The notes under the pieces are model-generated. The model did no database searches, was not told the DNA's origin, and was given only the letters and a program-made list of their open reading frames with translations. A program made the translations under genes and the position numbers. This document shows, piece by piece, positions 21,139 to 30,116 of a DNA stretch of 64,000 nt. This DNA is from Azospirillaceae bacterium (lineage in GTDB: Bacteria; Pseudomonadota; Alphaproteobacteria; Azospirillales; Azospirillaceae): assembly GCA_028283825.1 (NCBI GenBank), contig JAPWJW010000003.1:2232501-2296500 (forward strand). Direction: 5' to 3'. The stretch's first letter is position 1. Each line of letters opens with the position of its first letter.

Positions 21139-22262
21139 TGCTTGGGCTGCGGCGGCGGGTCGGCCATGGGCGGCTTGGCGTGAGGGCTGCCGCTGGCCGC
21201 GGTGGTGCCGTCGGGCCCCTGCACCAATGCAGGGCCGATGACCTGGAACACCGGTCCGCCGGCATAGGTGAAATATATCTTGCGCTGGCTGGACGCGATG
21301 TAGACGCGGTGGGACCGCAGGAAGTCGGCCCCCAGGTACAGGTCGGTGTCGCGGTAGGACGTCTGCAGCCGGCTGCCGACATAGGCCTCGCCCACCGCGC
21401 CATACAGATCGGTCAGGCGCAGCTTGGCATGGCGGATGTTCTCATCGCCGATGGCGAAGGTGTCGAAGACGCCGATGTGGGCGGGCACCAGATAGCCGTT
21501 GGCCCCGCGGATGGAACCGGCTTTTTCCGCATCGCCGTTGTTGACGTCCACGCCCAGGCGCCGGGCCACGCCCTCGTCCATCAGGGTGATGCTGGCGCCG
21601 CTGTCCAGTTCCGCATGCACGGGCTGGCCATTGACCGAGACGACCAGACGGATGTGGGAGCGGGAGCCCTGCATCTCCTCCATTTCCACCACGTTGTAGC
21701 TGTCGGACCAGTAGGCCAAGACCTTGCCGTCGCATCCCTCGGGCTTGTACAGGCTCAGCAGGTTGTCGTGGACATTGAATTCCATGTCATAGCGTTCCAG
21801 CAGGTCCATGCCGAGCATGCCCACCATGTCGCCGTCATTATCATTGCCATAGCCGCCGACATAGACCCGCACATCCTTGCCGTGCCAGGTGCCCAGTTCC
21901 AGCGTGTCCATGGTGGTCTGCAGCAGCCGGCTGGTGCCGTCCACGCCGATCATCTCCCCGCCGCCGTCCACCGCGCGCAGGCCCAGCCGGCCCAGCGCCG
22001 GTCGGTTGATAATGGACATCCAGGCGCCGGTATCGACCAGCATGTGCGCGGGCTTCCCGTTGATGACCACCTCAGCCAGCAGGCGGTTGCCGTCCTGCAC
22101 CAGGGGAATGGTGGCGACCTTGGCCAGCTTGCAGCCGGTGGCGGCCTGGGTGGGGGCGGACGCGGTTGAATAGACGGCGGCCAGGGCCACGCCCGCGACC
22201 GCCATTCGGATTTTCGCCAGACGCGCTTTTATCGGATATGGCCGTGCCCGCTGAGGATTCAT
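21135..22262 (-). CDS. Exported two-lobed retropepsin-like aspartyl protease, array member 3
   Basis: A 375-residue paralogue. A signal peptide (core about 20-36) is followed by TGCKLAKVATIPL. Lobe 1 has MLVDTGAWMSII near residue 72 and MLGMDLLERYDMEF near 150. The conserved KPEGCDG segment and a YWSDSYNV stretch follow. Lobe 2 has AELDSGASITLMDEG near 225 and LYLGADFLRSHRVYIASSQ near 320. Both catalytic motifs are intact. The tail (about 345-375) is Pro- and Lys-rich. It overlaps member 2 by four bases and is separated from member 4 by 90 bp containing a ten-G run. Confidence 0.8.
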   Translation of the reverse strand: MNPQRARPYPIKARLAKIRMAVAGVALAAVYSTASAPTQAATGCKLAKVATIPLVQDGNRLLAEVVINGKPAHMLVDTGAWMSIINRPALGRLGLRAVDGGGEMIGVDGTSRLLQTTMDTLELGTWHGKDVRVYVGGYGNDNDGDMVGMLGMDLLERYDMEFNVHDNLLSLYKPEGCDGKVLAYWSDSYNVVEMEEMQGSRSHIRLVVSVNGQPVHAELDSGASITLMDEGVARRLGVDVNNGDAEKAGSIRGANGYLVPAHIGVFDTFAIGDENIRHAKLRLTDLYGAVGEAYVGSRLQTSYRDTDLYLGADFLRSHRVYIASSQRKIYFTYAGGPVFQVIGPALVQGPDGTTAASGSPHAKPPMADPPPQPKQ

Positions 22263-22352
22263 GGCGCCCTTTCCCCCTGTCTGCGGTCCCCAATGAAATC
22301 TTATTGCAGTTTTGCGGACTCCGCATCGGGTGTCTTGGGGGGGGGGATCCCG

Positions 22353-23381
22353 TCAAGGGGGGCTTGCGATCACCGCTTGTGACGTGCCCGAGCCCCGAAG
22401 CTGGAACAGGGGGCCGCCCCCATAGGTGAAGTAGATTTTGCGCTGGCTGAAGGCGACCAGGACCCGGTGGGCCTTCAGGAAGTCCACACCCAAGTTCAGC
22501 CGAACGCCGTCGTTGTAGGTGGTTTTCAGCCGGCTGCCCACATACGCTTCGCCGCCCTTGAACAGGTCAACCACCCGTATCTTGGGGTGTTTGACGTTTT
22601 CATCACCGATGGCGATCGTGTCCAGCACGGCAAAATGATGGAACGTGGCGCCATCGGAAGGTGGATTGTCCAGGGCTTGGACCGCCAGGCCCAGATTTTG
22701 GGTCAAGCCTTCATCCAAGAGAGAGATGGCGTTGGATGTGTTGATCTGCGCGTGCACGACCTGGCCGTTCACCATGACCGGCAGGCGGATGCGGGCGCGC
22801 GGCGCCGGATCGTCATCCATTTCGGCCAGACTGTAGGTGTCGGACCAATAAGCCAGTTCGCTCTTCTCGCAGCCCAGCGGCTGGTACAGCGTCAGCAGAT
22901 TGTGCGCCAGGTCGAATTCCATGTCGTACTGGCCCAGCACGTTCATGCCCAAGACGCCGACGACATCATCACCGCCCCCAATTTCACCGATGGGACCGAT
23001 CCACAATTCGACGTTCGTGGCTTTCCAACTGCCGATTTCCAAGCTGTCGAAGGTGGTCTTGCGTATCTCAACCGAGCCATTCCGCGGCGCGGCATATTTG
23101 AGATCCGTTCCGTCCATCAGCCGCTCCAGGGCGTGGCTGCTGACGACGGTCGCATTGCTGGACGTGCCGATGACGAAACGGGCCGCCTTGCCGTTGATCT
23201 TGGCCTGGACCAGCAACGCGTTGCCGACGATCTCCAACGGCATGACGCCGGCTTTCAGCAACTGGCAACCCTGTTTGGCGGTGGGGGCCTCCTCCGCCCG
23301 GGAGGGCAGCCCCAGAACCATTGATGACAGACAAACCGCAAGCCCCATCACCCGGGCCAACGGCCCGTTCCCGATACGCAT
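22353..23381 (-). CDS. Retropepsin-like paralogue lacking both catalytic Asp, array member 4
   Basis: A 342-residue paralogue with a signal peptide, then KQGCQLLKAGVMPL. The sequence aligns along its whole length with its neighbours (PLGCEKSELAYWSDTY, NLGVDFLKAHRVLVAFSQ). The first catalytic motif is FVIGTSSNATVVSS, so the Asp-Thr-Gly is lost; the second is AQINTSNAISLLDEG, so Asp-Ser-Gly became Asn-Thr-Ser. The second-lobe tail motif has GVDF where the others have GADF. The frame is open and well conserved, so this is a maintained pseudo-protease and not a decaying gene. It is close to member 6. Confidence 0.8.
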   Translation of the reverse strand: MRIGNGPLARVMGLAVCLSSMVLGLPSRAEEAPTAKQGCQLLKAGVMPLEIVGNALLVQAKINGKAARFVIGTSSNATVVSSHALERLMDGTDLKYAAPRNGSVEIRKTTFDSLEIGSWKATNVELWIGPIGEIGGGDDVVGVLGMNVLGQYDMEFDLAHNLLTLYQPLGCEKSELAYWSDTYSLAEMDDDPAPRARIRLPVMVNGQVVHAQINTSNAISLLDEGLTQNLGLAVQALDNPPSDGATFHHFAVLDTIAIGDENVKHPKIRVVDLFKGGEAYVGSRLKTTYNDGVRLNLGVDFLKAHRVLVAFSQRKIYFTYGGGPLFQLRGSGTSQAVIASPP

Positions 23382-23559
23382 CGCTAAATCCCCGCATCAC
23401 CCGTTTATCGGGCTTTGGGCGGCATGATACGCGCGTGAATTGCGGGCGTGCACATATTTTCTGCGCGCCAATCGCCGATTTATATTAGGAAAAATGCAAT
23501 TAATGGCGCGGTGGCGCGGCCGAGGCCCGGGTTGGGATCGCTTGGGGCCGTCGGGGAAT

Positions 23560-24660
23560 TCATGATCCACCATCCTTGTCCGGTGGCGGGCCGGCCGGTA
23601 TCGCGTCCCCCGCCGGCTCCGCGCCCGTGGCGGCCGGTGCCTCGGGCCGTGGGGTGTCCGTCTGGAAGACGGGGCCGCCAATGTAGCTGAGATAGAGCTT
23701 GCCCTGGCTGTGTGCGATCAGCACGTGGTGGGCGCGCAGGAAATCGGCGCCCAGCAGCATCTCCGTATCGATCACCTGGCTGGCGAGGCGCGACCCGCTC
23801 CACGTTATGGTGTCGTGCTTGAAGATGTCGCCGAAGCGCATCTTGGGATGGCGGATGGTTTCATCGCCGATGGTGAAACTGTCGAACCGGCCGATCCATA
23901 CCGCTTCCCGGGCCGCGCCGATGCCTGTGGTGTGGCCGGCTGCCGTCACGCCCGCGCTTTCCGGCGTGACGCCCAGGCGGCCCGCGTCGTCCTTGGTCAG
24001 GATGGAATAATAGGCGCCGGAATCCAGTTCGGCCAGGATCGGCTCGCCGTTGATCAGGACCTTGGGGCGGATGTGGGGGTTGTTGATACCGACCGTGGGA
24101 AAATCCGCGACCGTGTAGGCCCCGGTCCAGGGCAGCAGATCCACGCCGTCGCAGTCGTGGGCCTGGTAGAAAAACATCTGCCCATGCGACAGGTCCATCT
24201 CCACGTCGAAATGGCGCAGGAAATCCTCGCCCAGAAGGCCGGCGACCTTGACGGGGGTGCCATCGTTGCCGGGGGCGCCGACCACGTTCAGGCGCAGATC
24301 ATGAAGGGTCGCCTGATCCAGGGTCAGCGTTTCCAGCGTGGTCGACATGATCTTGCTTTCACCACCGACACCGTAGGCGGTGGCACCCTGGACGATGCCC
24401 AACGGTAAACCCAGCTTCTCCGCCGCGCTGCGGAACAGCATGCTGGCGAAGGCGCCGGAATCGATCAGGAACTGCACCGGCTGGCCGTTGATGCTGCCGT
24501 CCACCAGGGGGCGGTTGCCCTCCATCTTGACCGGCAGGCTGGCCACCTTGACGAACTGGCATTTTGTTTCCGCCGCGGCGGGCGCCGCCAGCAGTATCAG
24601 CGCGCACGTGCCCAGCGCGCTGGCCAGGCGTCCAATTCCAGAATCCATCACCATCTTCAC
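23560..24660 (-). CDS. Exported two-lobed retropepsin-like aspartyl protease, array member 5
   Basis: A 366-residue paralogue. A signal peptide (core about 14-30) is followed by TKCQFVKVASLPV. Lobe 1 has FLIDSGAFASMLF near residue 70 and LLGEDFLRHFDVEMDL near 150. Lobe 2 has AELDSGAYYSILTKD near 220 and MLLGADFLRAHHVLIAHSQ near 315. Both catalytic motifs are intact, with Ser in place of Thr in lobe 1. The spacing and the VTPESAGVTAAG stretch match member 1. A GGGGGTG ribosome site lies just before the ATG. The tail is rich in Pro, Ala and Gly. Confidence 0.8.
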   Translation of the reverse strand: MKMVMDSGIGRLASALGTCALILLAAPAAAETKCQFVKVASLPVKMEGNRPLVDGSINGQPVQFLIDSGAFASMLFRSAAEKLGLPLGIVQGATAYGVGGESKIMSTTLETLTLDQATLHDLRLNVVGAPGNDGTPVKVAGLLGEDFLRHFDVEMDLSHGQMFFYQAHDCDGVDLLPWTGAYTVADFPTVGINNPHIRPKVLINGEPILAELDSGAYYSILTKDDAGRLGVTPESAGVTAAGHTTGIGAAREAVWIGRFDSFTIGDETIRHPKMRFGDIFKHDTITWSGSRLASQVIDTEMLLGADFLRAHHVLIAHSQGKLYLSYIGGPVFQTDTPRPEAPAATGAEPAGDAIPAGPPPDKDGGS

Positions 24661-24785
24661 CCCCAGGGGCCTGTCACAACTCTCACGGCGAGTTCATACT
24701 ATTGCAACCAGTGTGGTGGGGAAGTCTGTTCACCACACGCGTATTGGTGTTCGTTCAGGGGCCGGGCCCTGTCCGGTGATTGGCC

Positions 24786-25856
24786 TTATTTACGGGATAC
24801 GCCCGTTTCCGACACCGCATCGATCTCGCGGCCGCTGGTCAACTCCGGCCCGACGGTCTGGAAGATGGGGCCGCCTTCGTAGGTGAAGTAGATTTTGCGC
24901 TGGCTGAAAGCGACGTACAGGCGGTGGGATTTCAGGAAATCCACACCCAGGGACAGCGGGACATGGTCGCGACCGTACGAGACCTTCTGCAACTGACCCG
25001 CCCAGACCGATGACTGCTTGTACAGGTCGGAAACGCGAAGCTTGGCGTGGCGGACCGCCTCGTCGCCGATCGCCAACGTGTCCAGCATAGCGACCGGGCC
25101 GTGCGTGGCCTTGGCCTGGTCGTCGGCCAAGCTTTCGGCGGCGGGTTGCACCACCTCTGCCCCCAATTGCCGGGCCAGCCCCTGGTCCAGGTGGCTGATC
25201 GACACGCCGCTGGCCAATTGCGCCCGCACTTGCTGGCCGTTCAGGGTGGCCAGCAGGCGGATATGGGCGCGCGGCGCGTTGTCGGCGTCCATTTCCGCCA
25301 GGCTGTAGTTGTTGGACCAATAGGCCAGTTCCGCCGTCTCGCACCCCTGCGGCTGGTACAGCACGATCTGTTTGTGCCCGACGTCGAACTCCACGTCGAA
25401 CTTGCCCAGGATATCCATGCCCAGTAGGCCGACCACGTCGTATTGGTCGGACAGGGTGCCATACAGGCCTGAGAGGATGCGCACGTCCTTGGCGGACCAG
25501 TCCCCCAGGTCCAGGGTGTCCAGGGTCATCCAGTCCAGGCTGAAATATTCGGGCGGCAATACCTTGGTCCGGGAGGGCTGGCCCAGTTGGGCCAGTGCCT
25601 GCACGCTGATGACTGAGACGTTGCTGCCAGTGACAACGCGGAAATAGGCCGGCTTGCCGTTGACCTGCGCCTTCACCAGCAGGGAATTGCCGTCCAATTC
25701 CAGGGGAAGCGTGCCGACTTTGAGCAGCTTGCAGCCGCCGGTCGCCGCAGGGGCGTCGGCAAGGGCGGGAAATGAGAGGCCAAGGCCGACGATAGACAGC
25801 AGTGCTGCGGCAACAAGACGCCGACTCCGATAGGCAAAAGCGATCACGGAACTCAT
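24786..25856 (-). CDS. Retropepsin-like paralogue lacking both catalytic Asp, array member 6
   Basis: A 356-residue paralogue and the first gene of the array. A signal peptide (core about 13-32) is followed by GGCKLLKVGTLPL. The first catalytic motif is FRVVTGSNVSVIS (Asp replaced by Val) and the second is AQLASGVSISHLDQG (Asp replaced by Ala), so both catalytic residues are missing while the surrounding fold is kept (LLGMDILGKFDVEFD, SLGVDFLKSHRLYVAFSQ). The ATG at 25856 sits directly after AGAGGGG. A GTG three codons later at 25847 has better spacing and may be the real start. It lies 107 bp downstream of glpK. Confidence 0.78.
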   Translation of the reverse strand: MSSVIAFAYRSRRLVAAALLSIVGLGLSFPALADAPAATGGCKLLKVGTLPLELDGNSLLVKAQVNGKPAYFRVVTGSNVSVISVQALAQLGQPSRTKVLPPEYFSLDWMTLDTLDLGDWSAKDVRILSGLYGTLSDQYDVVGLLGMDILGKFDVEFDVGHKQIVLYQPQGCETAELAYWSNNYSLAEMDADNAPRAHIRLLATLNGQQVRAQLASGVSISHLDQGLARQLGAEVVQPAAESLADDQAKATHGPVAMLDTLAIGDEAVRHAKLRVSDLYKQSSVWAGQLQKVSYGRDHVPLSLGVDFLKSHRLYVAFSQRKIYFTYEGGPIFQTVGPELTSGREIDAVSETGVSRK

Positions 25857-25963
25857 CCCCCTCTAACGTCCCCGCCAGGAGGGATAGCCATAAAGAGGTA
25901 AGTCTCGCAACGGCCTATTTGCAGAAATTGTTCGCTGAATTGCCTGTAATAGGAGATTCGCAC

Positions 25964-27451
25964 TTAAGCGCTGCGCACCCGCGCCACGGCGCGCTGCCAG
26001 CCGTCGTACAGGCGCTCCCGCGCGGCCGGGTCGGCGGCCGCTTCGAACCGCCGCTCCTCCCGCCACAGGCCGGAGATGGCGTCCAGCGAGGGGAACAGGC
26101 CGACGGCCAGTCCGGCCAGGAACGCGGCCCCCAAGGCGGTGGTCTCGGTCACCAGGGGGCGCTCCACCGTCAGGTCCAGCTGGTCGGCCAGGAACTGCAT
26201 CAGCCAATCGTTGGCGACCATGCCGCCGTCGACGCGCAGGGCCGTCAGCTCACAGCCGCTGTCGGCGGCCATGGCGGTCATCAGATCGCGGGTCTGGTAG
26301 CAGACCGACTCCAGCGCCGCGCGCACGATGTGGCTGACGCCGCTGTCGCGGGTCAGGCCCAGGATGGCGCCCCGGGCGTCGGGGTCCCAATAGGGGGCGC
26401 CCAGGCCGGTGAAGGCCGGCACCAGATAGACGCCGCCGGTGTCGGCCAGCGCCTGGGCGTGGGCCTGGCTGCTGGCGGCGTCGGGGATCAGGCCCAGGCC
26501 GTCGCGCAGCCACTGCACGGCCGCACCCGCCACGAAGATCGACCCTTCCAGCGCGAAGCTGGCGCGGCCGTCCAGGCGATAGGCCAGGGTGGTCAGCAGG
26601 CGGTGGGTGGAAGGGCGCGGCCGGTCGCCGATGTTCATCAGGGCGAAGCAGCCGGTGCCATAGGTGCTCTTGATCATGCCGGGCGCCAGGCAGGCCTGGC
26701 CGATGGCGGCCGCCTGCTGGTCGCCCGCCATGCCGGCGATGGGGATGGGCCGGCCCAGCAGCGATGCCTCCGCCACGCCGAAGATTCCGGCATTGTCGCG
26801 CACCTGGGGCAGGATGGCCGCCGGGATGCCGAACAGGCGCAGCAGCTCCGGGTTCCAATCCTGGGTGTGCAGGTCGTACAGCAGGGTGCGGGCGGCGTTG
26901 GTGGCGTCGGTGGCGTGCACCGCCCCGCCGGTCAGCCGCCACAGCAGGAAACAGTCGATGGTGCCGAAGCACAGCTGTCCGGCCTCGGCCTTCGTCCGCG
27001 CGCCCGGCACCGTGTCCAGGATCCAGGCCAGCTTGGTGGCGGAGAAATAGGGGTCCAGCAGCAGGCCGGTGCGGGCCCGCACCAGGTTCTCCGCCCCCTC
27101 GCGCCGCAGGGTCTGGCACAGGCCGGACGTGCGCCGGTCCTGCCAGACGATGGCGGGGTGCAGGGCCTCACCCGTCGCCCTGTCCCACACCAAGGTGGTC
27201 TCACGCTGGTTGGTGATGCCGATGGCGGCCACGCGGGTCACGTCCACGCGCGCCTTTTCCACCGCCCCTCGGCAGACGGCCACGGTGTCGCGCCAGATGT
27301 CCTCCGGGTCATGCTCCACCTGGCCGTCGCCGGGGTAGTGCTGGGGCAGTTCGCGTTGCGCCGTGGCCAGGGGGCGGCCCTGCGCGTCAAACAGGATGGC
27401 GCGGGTCGAGGTGGTGCCCTGGTCGATGGCCAGAATCAGGTCGGCGGTCAT
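25964..27451 (-). CDS. glpK: Glycerol kinase
   Basis: A 495-residue FGGY-family kinase that phosphorylates glycerol to sn-glycerol-3-phosphate. The N-terminal phosphate-binding motif is [21 protein letters not shown] lies near residue 105, and the C-terminal FGGY signature region contains [19 protein letters not shown] and [17 protein letters not shown]. The ATG at 27451 is chosen because GGGAGGGG precedes it and the family N terminus begins there. No glpF or glpD lies nearby. The retropepsin-like array starts just downstream on the same strand, so read-through from glpK is possible. Confidence 0.97.
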   Translation of the reverse strand: MTADLILAIDQGTTSTRAILFDAQGRPLATAQRELPQHYPGDGQVEHDPEDIWRDTVAVCRGAVEKARVDVTRVAAIGITNQRETTLVWDRATGEALHPAIVWQDRRTSGLCQTLRREGAENLVRARTGLLLDPYFSATKLAWILDTVPGARTKAEAGQLCFGTIDCFLLWRLTGGAVHATDATNAARTLLYDLHTQDWNPELLRLFGIPAAILPQVRDNAGIFGVAEASLLGRPIPIAGMAGDQQAAAIGQACLAPGMIKSTYGTGCFALMNIGDRPRPSTHRLLTTLAYRLDGRASFALEGSIFVAGAAVQWLRDGLGLIPDAASSQAHAQALADTGGVYLVPAFTGLGAPYWDPDARGAILGLTRDSGVSHIVRAALESVCYQTRDLMTAMAADSGCELTALRVDGGMVANDWLMQFLADQLDLTVERPLVTETTALGAAFLAGLAVGLFPSLDAISGLWREERRFEAAADPAARERLYDGWQRAVARVRSA

Positions 27452-27919
27452 GAACGGCCCCTCCCGCAAGGGTCTTGTTATGCCAAGGTTTCGCCGGCGA
27501 CGGTGCGTCGCACGGGCTACCCCTGTCAACCGCACCCTGTCGGCCGTGCCGGTAAAAAAGCTATCCAGAAGGGGGGAAAAAACGCCTGAGAAACGGGGTT
27601 GACGCGGAACTGTAACAGGTGCACGCTTTGTCTTACCGAAGCACTCAGGAGGGTTCAGAACCCAGATAAACCCACCACCTCAGGTAAATCTTCGAATGCA
27701 ATCAGTATTCGATGTGTTGCCCGTAACCAGGAGGGTGTGTCAAATCATGACTCCACCGACGCATATTGTCTGAGCTGTGTGACAGCTCCTGCACTTATAG
27801 CGATTGTGAGCGCCGACTTTAATCGGTGTATCGCTCGATGGACTATCTGAGCTTCGCTGAAGCCGAACAGAACCCCCGTAGCCCTGACCGGCGCGGGGGT
27901 TCGCTTTTTGGGGATTGGC
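27452..27919 (+). other. 468-bp intergenic region with hairpins; possible small RNA
   Basis: The region lies between the glpK start and the end of the P-loop ATPase gene, both on the minus strand. From about 27600 the base composition is less GC-rich. It holds an AGGAGG followed 10 nt later by an 8-codon frame (ATG 27747 to TGA), then a GAGCTG/CAGCTC hairpin at 27772-27788, an AGCTTC/GAAGC hairpin near 27850, and a terminator whose T-run is on the plus strand. No protein-like frame is convincing. A plus-strand small RNA or leader is possible. Confidence 0.4.
27870..27909 (+). terminator. Terminator with plus-strand T-run
   Basis: GAACCCCCG at 27870-27878 pairs with CGGGGGTTC at 27894-27902, with an inner GCC/GGC extension, followed by GCTTTTT. 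It also lies 18 bp past the stop of the minus-strand ATPase gene, but on that strand no T-run follows. Confidence 0.75.
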
Positions 27920-28477
27920 TCAAGGCCGGATGACATCTTCCCGGCCCAGTTCCGCCAGCACGAAATCGGCCCGGGCCGCCACCGGTACCTTGGGCAGGAT
28001 GGCCACGGTGTAGCCCAACGCGGGCAGGGCGCGTTCCAGCCGTTCATATTCGGCCACCGCCGCGTCCAGTCCATGCCGGCGCTCCGCATCCGGGGTATGG
28101 ATCTCCGGCCAGGGCGGTGCCAGGAACACCGTGCGGTGATAGGGGTGTGCCCGCGCCAGCGGCGCCAACACCACCTGTCCCGTCAGGCTTTCCAGGGCGG
28201 CGGCCGCGTCGATCAATCCGCGGTCGAAAAACACCCATCCGGCCGGTGCCGTCGCGGCGGCGGCCCTGTCCGCCAGGGCCATGTCGATGGCGCGCCGGGC
28301 GAAGGCCGCCGGGTCCACCCAGGGCAGGGCCCGTTCGCCGCCGGCCAGTTCCTGGCGCACGATGCGGCGGCCGGGTTCTTCCACCACCGCATGACCCCGG
28401 GCCTGGAGTTCCGCCAGGAGGGTGGACTTGCCACCGCCGGAACAGCCCGTGATCAGAACGAAACGGTTGCCGTCCAT
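27920..28477 (-). CDS. P-loop ATPase of the AAA_28 type
   Basis: A 185-residue nucleotide-binding protein. The Walker A motif is GCSGGGKST near residue 12, followed by a VVEEPGRRIVRQEL segment and WVFFDRGLIDAAAAL (Walker B region), as in AAA_28 proteins related to small nucleotide or nicotinamide-riboside kinases. The ATG at 28477 is chosen over one at 28495 because AGGA lies 7 nt before it. No substrate can be assigned. The gene stands alone, divergent from the metallopeptidase gene. Confidence 0.78.
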   Translation of the reverse strand: MDGNRFVLITGCSGGGKSTLLAELQARGHAVVEEPGRRIVRQELAGGERALPWVDPAAFARRAIDMALADRAAAATAPAGWVFFDRGLIDAAAALESLTGQVVLAPLARAHPYHRTVFLAPPWPEIHTPDAERRHGLDAAVAEYERLERALPALGYTVAILPKVPVAARADFVLAELGREDVIRP

Positions 28478-28566
28478 AAGAGTGTCCTCATGCATATGGG
28501 GGTGCGTTGGATGGCCGGACCCCTTATATAGGTGGGTAAGGGATCGGCCGGTTTGCGGCCGGCCAG

Positions 28567-29394
28567 ATGAGGGTTTCGAGGGGCCGGACCATGGGGTTGA
28601 TGGGCCTGTTGCGCGGAATGGGGCTGCCGGCCCCGAAGAAACCGGCGCCCAAGACCAGAACCAGGGTCACGGCCCGTCCGGCGGCACCGGTCAAGGTCAG
28701 CCTGTTGCGCATCACCGGCATTGATGAGCCGGTGGAGGTGCGGCGCAGCCCGCGCGCCCGGCGCCTGTCGCTGAAGGTCGACACCGCCACCGACACGGTG
28801 CGGGTGACGGTACCGCCCCGGGTGGCGGATGCGGAGATCGCGGGTTTCGTCGGCCGGCACCTGGACTGGGTTCATGCCCGGCTGGCCGCCCTGCCACCGC
28901 GCCAGCCGTTCACCGACGGCATGGTGCTACCCCTGCTGGGCCGGTCGCCGGTGATCATCCATGACCCCAGCCGCCGCACCGGCGCCCGCCTGGTCGCGGG
29001 CGAAGGGGGACTGGAACTGCGCGTGGGCGGCGATTTGGACTTCCTGAACCGCCGCGTCACCGATTTCCTGAAGGCGGAGGCGCGTCGCCACCTGTCGGCG
29101 CTGACGGCGGAGACGGCGGCACGGGCGGGCTTGCGCGCCAGCGCGGTCACGGTGCGCGACACCCGCAGCCGCTGGGGCAGCTGTTCCGCCACCGGCCGCA
29201 TCAGTTATTCCTGGCGCCTGATCCTGGCGCCGCCGCCCATCGTCGCCTATGTCGTGGCGCATGAGGTGGCACACCTTCAGGAAATGAACCACGGGCCCAA
29301 GTTCTGGGTGCTGTGTGAAAGACTGGCCGGCGACGTTGACCGCCCGCGCGCCTGGCTGAAAAGCCACGGCACCCGCCTGCACCGCTACGGCTAA
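28567..29394 (+). CDS. YgjP-like zinc metallopeptidase (DUF45)
   Basis: A 275-residue protein of the M48-related YgjP/DUF45 family. The zinc motif is HEVAHLQEMNHG near residue 236 (HExxH plus the third His seven residues later), preceded by the conserved DTRSRWGSCSATGRISYSWRL, shown here as SRWGSCS..ISYSWRL. Three possible ATG starts occur within the first 12 codons; the family fold begins well after them, so the start is uncertain by a few residues. The function of the family is poorly known. The stop overlaps the end of the convergent GST gene. Confidence 0.87.
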   Translation: MRVSRGRTMGLMGLLRGMGLPAPKKPAPKTRTRVTARPAAPVKVSLLRITGIDEPVEVRRSPRARRLSLKVDTATDTVRVTVPPRVADAEIAGFVGRHLDWVHARLAALPPRQPFTDGMVLPLLGRSPVIIHDPSRRTGARLVAGEGGLELRVGGDLDFLNRRVTDFLKAEARRHLSALTAETAARAGLRASAVTVRDTRSRWGSCSATGRISYSWRLILAPPPIVAYVVAHEVAHLQEMNHGPKFWVLCERLAGDVDRPRAWLKSHGTRLHRYG

Positions 29395-30035
29395 TTCCGC
29401 CGACGGCGAAAGGCCTCCAGCGCCTGTTCCATCTCCTTCGCGATGGGGGCGACCAGCGGATGGCCGCTGTAGGCGGCCCACAGGCCGGCCAGCAGGGGAC
29501 GCTTCTCCAGCATGTCCACCGCGCTGTACAGCGGCAGGAACCGTTCCAGGAAGATCAGCGTCGGCACCAGGGCGCAGTCGGCGAAGGTCAGGCTGGCCCC
29601 GCGCGGCGGGTGCAGCGGGCCCCGTCCGGCCACCACCTCCAGCGCGTCCAGCCCGCGGGTCAGTTCCGCCAGGCGGGCGGGGGCGCCGTTGTCGGTCGGC
29701 TGCGCCATGACGGCCAGCAGTGGCGGCAGCACGTACAGATCCAGCAGGCGCGACACCGTGCGTTGCACGGCCCGGGGGCCGGGTGCGGCCGGCATCAGGG
29801 CGGGCGCGGGGAACGCATCCTCCAAAAATTCACAAATGACGGCGGATTCCAGGATATAGCCGCCGTCGATCTCCAGCACGGGTGTCTTGCCCAGGGGATT
29901 GATGGCCAGGAAGGCCGCCGATTTCTGGCCGCCCGGCGGATCCTCAAGGGAAATCGGCAGGCCCTTGGCGCGGATGGCCAGGACGACCCGGGCGACGTAG
30001 GGCGACAGCGCGCTGCCGTAAAGCTTCAAGGGCAT
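29391..30035 (-). CDS. Glutathione S-transferase family protein
   Basis: A protein of about 215 residues with an N-terminal thioredoxin-like GST domain (KLYGSALSPYVARVVLAI, then NPLGKTPVLEIDGGYILESAVICEFLE) and an all-helical C-terminal domain. The NPLGKTPVL and ESAVICEFLE motifs bind glutathione. The start is unclear: an AGGAGG lies directly against the ATG at 30035, so the TTG at 30029, six bases from that site, may be the true start and would give the usual GST N terminus. The substrate is unknown. Confidence 0.85.
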   Translation of the reverse strand: MPLKLYGSALSPYVARVVLAIRAKGLPISLEDPPGGQKSAAFLAINPLGKTPVLEIDGGYILESAVICEFLEDAFPAPALMPAAPGPRAVQRTVSRLLDLYVLPPLLAVMAQPTDNGAPARLAELTRGLDALEVVAGRGPLHPPRGASLTFADCALVPTLIFLERFLPLYSAVDMLEKRPLLAGLWAAYSGHPLVAPIAKEMEQALEAFRRRRN

Positions 30036-30116
30036 CCTCCTGCGACCATAGGACGGGCCTGGCACCTGGTCTTGCCGGTGGCGATGGGCCGGCCTTTGCG
30101 ACTATGGTCGGTCATT

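Noticed and set aside
18862-25856. The retropepsin-like array as part of a retrotransposon or provirus
   Set aside because: No reverse transcriptase, integrase, capsid-like gene or terminal repeat is present; all members have bacterial signal peptides.
27599-27850. An 83-codon frame starting TTG in the glpK-ATPase gap
   Set aside because: Uses TTG, has no ribosome site, and the sequence resembles no protein; the region looks more like RNA structure.
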